Shown here piece by piece: positions 61,931 to 64,000 of a DNA stretch of 64,000 bases. The stretch spans positions 48,784,111 through 48,848,110 of the forward strand of contig NC_041003.1 of the NCBI RefSeq assembly GCF_004193775.1, given 5' to 3'. Both the position numbers and the translations under genes were made by a program. Numbering within the stretch: the first letter of the stretch is position 1; each line of letters begins with the position of its first letter. This DNA comes from Glycine soja (taxonomy: Eukaryota; Streptophyta; Magnoliopsida; Fabales; Fabaceae). The notes below the pieces were generated by a model, which was given only the letters and a program-made list of their open reading frames with translations, had not been told where the DNA came from and did no database searches.

Positions 61931-64000
61931 ATAATTAAATTAAAAAAAATTGATTTTGAATGAGATTAGCAAAAATAGTGCACATATGTAATAAATAATT
62001 TGACAAAATATTGATTTAATTATTTACATAATCAAATAATTTTTTTATCAATATAAATTATTTTAGATTTTTAACAAATATGTCTATGCATGAGAGAATT
62101 AATTCGCCGAAAACTACATATTCATAGAAAAAACTATTAAATTTTCTGTAATTTTTAATGGATAATCCCCAGAAGATAACTATATTTTTATGAAATTCAA
62201 AAGTAAAACTTGAAGAAACTCTTAGGAAAAACGTCACAACAAAATTCTAAAAGTGCCAAATGTCAAATATCTTGCTACGTACCTTTATGAGAAACGGTCT
62301 TCTTTTTTTTTACATATATGTAATAACGTCTATGATTATCAAATAATGATAACGTTTATGAAACGGTCATTAGTCATTTACTGGTATACTAGCCGTTATG
62401 CATTGCAAATTGGCATATGTAGTTAGAGAAACCAAGTAAACAACGATTAGCTAACGTCTAAGCATAAGTGGACATGAGTATGTGGGACCACTTGATTGAC
62501 CCATTTTGGAGGGACGACCATACCAAAGTGAAATTAGGGAACCAATGAAATAATGTCAATTTGTCTTTTGACAACACAGTTCAATGAGAAAATTGCTGAA
62601 AATACAAGAAAAAAGGACTTGATAGATAAAGTTATGGACAAATGTAGAAAGGATATCCAACACATAACATGTACATTTCACACGATGTTGTTTCAATGAA
62701 AATAACACTAATGTCATCTACTACTACAATTAATAATAATTAATAACTAGAGAAATGTTCTTGTACTTTACACGGAGAACAAAAGAAAAATGTTCCAATC
62801 AGTACGTAATTCCATTTTTCAATGCAAATAAAAGAAATTATGATGTGGAATAAAGCATAAAGTGTTGGAATCTGTCCAATTCCTGAGCTAATTTTAATAT
62901 ATGTTGAGATAATATAATATATAGAAGTCATGAATAAAAAAAATATTAGATTCGATTTTGATGGATTACTTCATTAATTTATTTTATACTTCACTTAATT
63001 GGGCATTATTAATTTGTTAAGAAACTCTTTAATAACAATTTCAAAATATTTTGTTTGATGACACGATAATACATGAGTAACTTATAATAAAATCTTTTGC
63101 ACCGAAGTCAATTGAAATAAAACTCGAAGATATTTTATATAGATATTTTAAGATTTTTCTCAAGAAAAGACATCTTTGGATTTTTTTTTTCTTTTCAGAA
63201 TTGGATATTTTCTAACATTATTATTTATATTATAATATAGTAATTATAATTCTGAAGATAATAAATATAATAGTGTTAGAAAATATTTCACAAGAGCTTA
63301 ATGAAAATTATGAAAATAGTTTTTGTCTTTTTTATAAACTCTTACGTATATATATGAACTCTGGCATCATACTTACAAAATACAAATCTACTCCTATATA
63401 ATAAATGTAAATCATTATCTTGATTTTAATTAATAATTTTTTTTAATTCATTTTACTTTCTTATTTTTTATAAGTTGATTCTATTCAAACTCGGTCATAG
63501 TAACAATTGAATATTATGAGATTCTAGGCATGCATGTCTTCCAAAAATTATATGTCAACTTATATATCAACCTCTAATAGAGTAAAAGTAGGAGCAGTTT
63601 AACAAGGAAAGGTATGCATATTAGGGCGTAATCCTAATTTAAGAATGGTTTAATAAAAGACGAAAGTTTTAAAATATACAGATCAGTTGTTTCTAATATA
63701 TTTCGTAAGACCATTAACCATAAAATATAACCTGGACATTATTTTCTCACCTCCATTTTATTTATATCAACGTATCAGAATTGCAACATTAATCAATAAA
63801 AGTGAAACGCTAGCTCCCCTCTTTTTTCTTCTTCTTTTTGCTGATTTTTTGTTAATTTGAGACTTGCACTTGCTAGTTATATACATTATACAACTTTGTT
63901 AATTCTTCGCACCCTTGTTACCAAGCCAGGTCAAGTCTTATCATCATGCAGTGCACGACAACAACGCGGGAAGCAAGTTGCTCCACGCAACCAAAAGAAA

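Larger units (their letters stand above)
59957..64000. other. CSLD promoter side and gene-poor spacer
   Basis: The first few hundred bases carry the leader and promoter of the minus-strand CSLD gene. The rest is AT-rich with a TA run (60895-60944) and a region with possible CACTA-type subterminal motifs (61660-61930). No ORF of interest; the longest is a short hydrophobic one near 62.8 kb. The last 200 bases are somewhat less AT-rich but show no recognisable feature. Confidence 0.5.

Overview
This window reads as plant nuclear DNA. The genes are split by GT..AG introns, intergenic DNA is very AT-rich with long (TA)n runs, and transposon relics are common. All recognisable proteins are angiosperm families, and the style (TA microsatellites, gypsy-type LTR end) points to a legume such as soybean; the species is an inference. 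Exon joins below were worked out by hand from splice dinucleotides and reading phase.

Layout. 1-1712: 3' part of a probable gypsy LTR. 3992-6186 (-): secreted X8/CBM43 callose-binding-type protein. 7653-9239 (+): decayed PPR gene (At2g42920 type). 10008-10754 (-): AT-hook/PPC protein, AHL16/TEK type. 11449-11498: stray piece of a CorA-like exon. 14907-19485 (+): seven-exon CorA-like membrane protein. 20481-22182 (+): two-pore K+ channel with pore, 14-3-3 and EF-hand motifs. 23450-25998 (-): coiled-coil, probably plastid protein. 26-33.5 kb: gene-poor, with a fold-back element. 33511-35490 (+): group IIc WRKY factor (WRKY28/71/8 type). 35.5-46.4 kb: gene-poor, with a CACTA-type end, a duplicated block and a transposon-like unit at about 44524-45563 carrying an EXO70 fragment. 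46385-49682 (-): membrane-anchored Ser/Thr kinase of the At2g42960 type. 49.7-55.8 kb: gene-poor, with a sucrose-phosphate synthase exon fragment. 55844-59956 (-): five-exon cellulose synthase-like D gene (CSLD1/4 clade) with a SINE-like insertion in an intron. 60-64 kb: gene-poor.

These are independent nuclear genes, not an operon. From memory, PPR, AHL16, CorA-like, At2g42960-type kinase and the coiled-coil gene match the Arabidopsis At2g42920-At2g42975 neighbourhood, and a K+ channel next to a WRKY recalls At4g18160/18170 and At5g46350/46370. AHL16/TEK (pollen wall) and CSLD1/4 (pollen tube) are male-reproductive genes in Arabidopsis, but nothing in the sequence shows co-regulation.

The least ordinary signals are the EXO70 fragment between TIR-like ends, the sucrose-phosphate synthase exon fragment that ends in a copied 16-mer, the CorA-like exon scrap, and two retroposition scars inside introns. 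I found no rRNA, tRNA or CRISPR.
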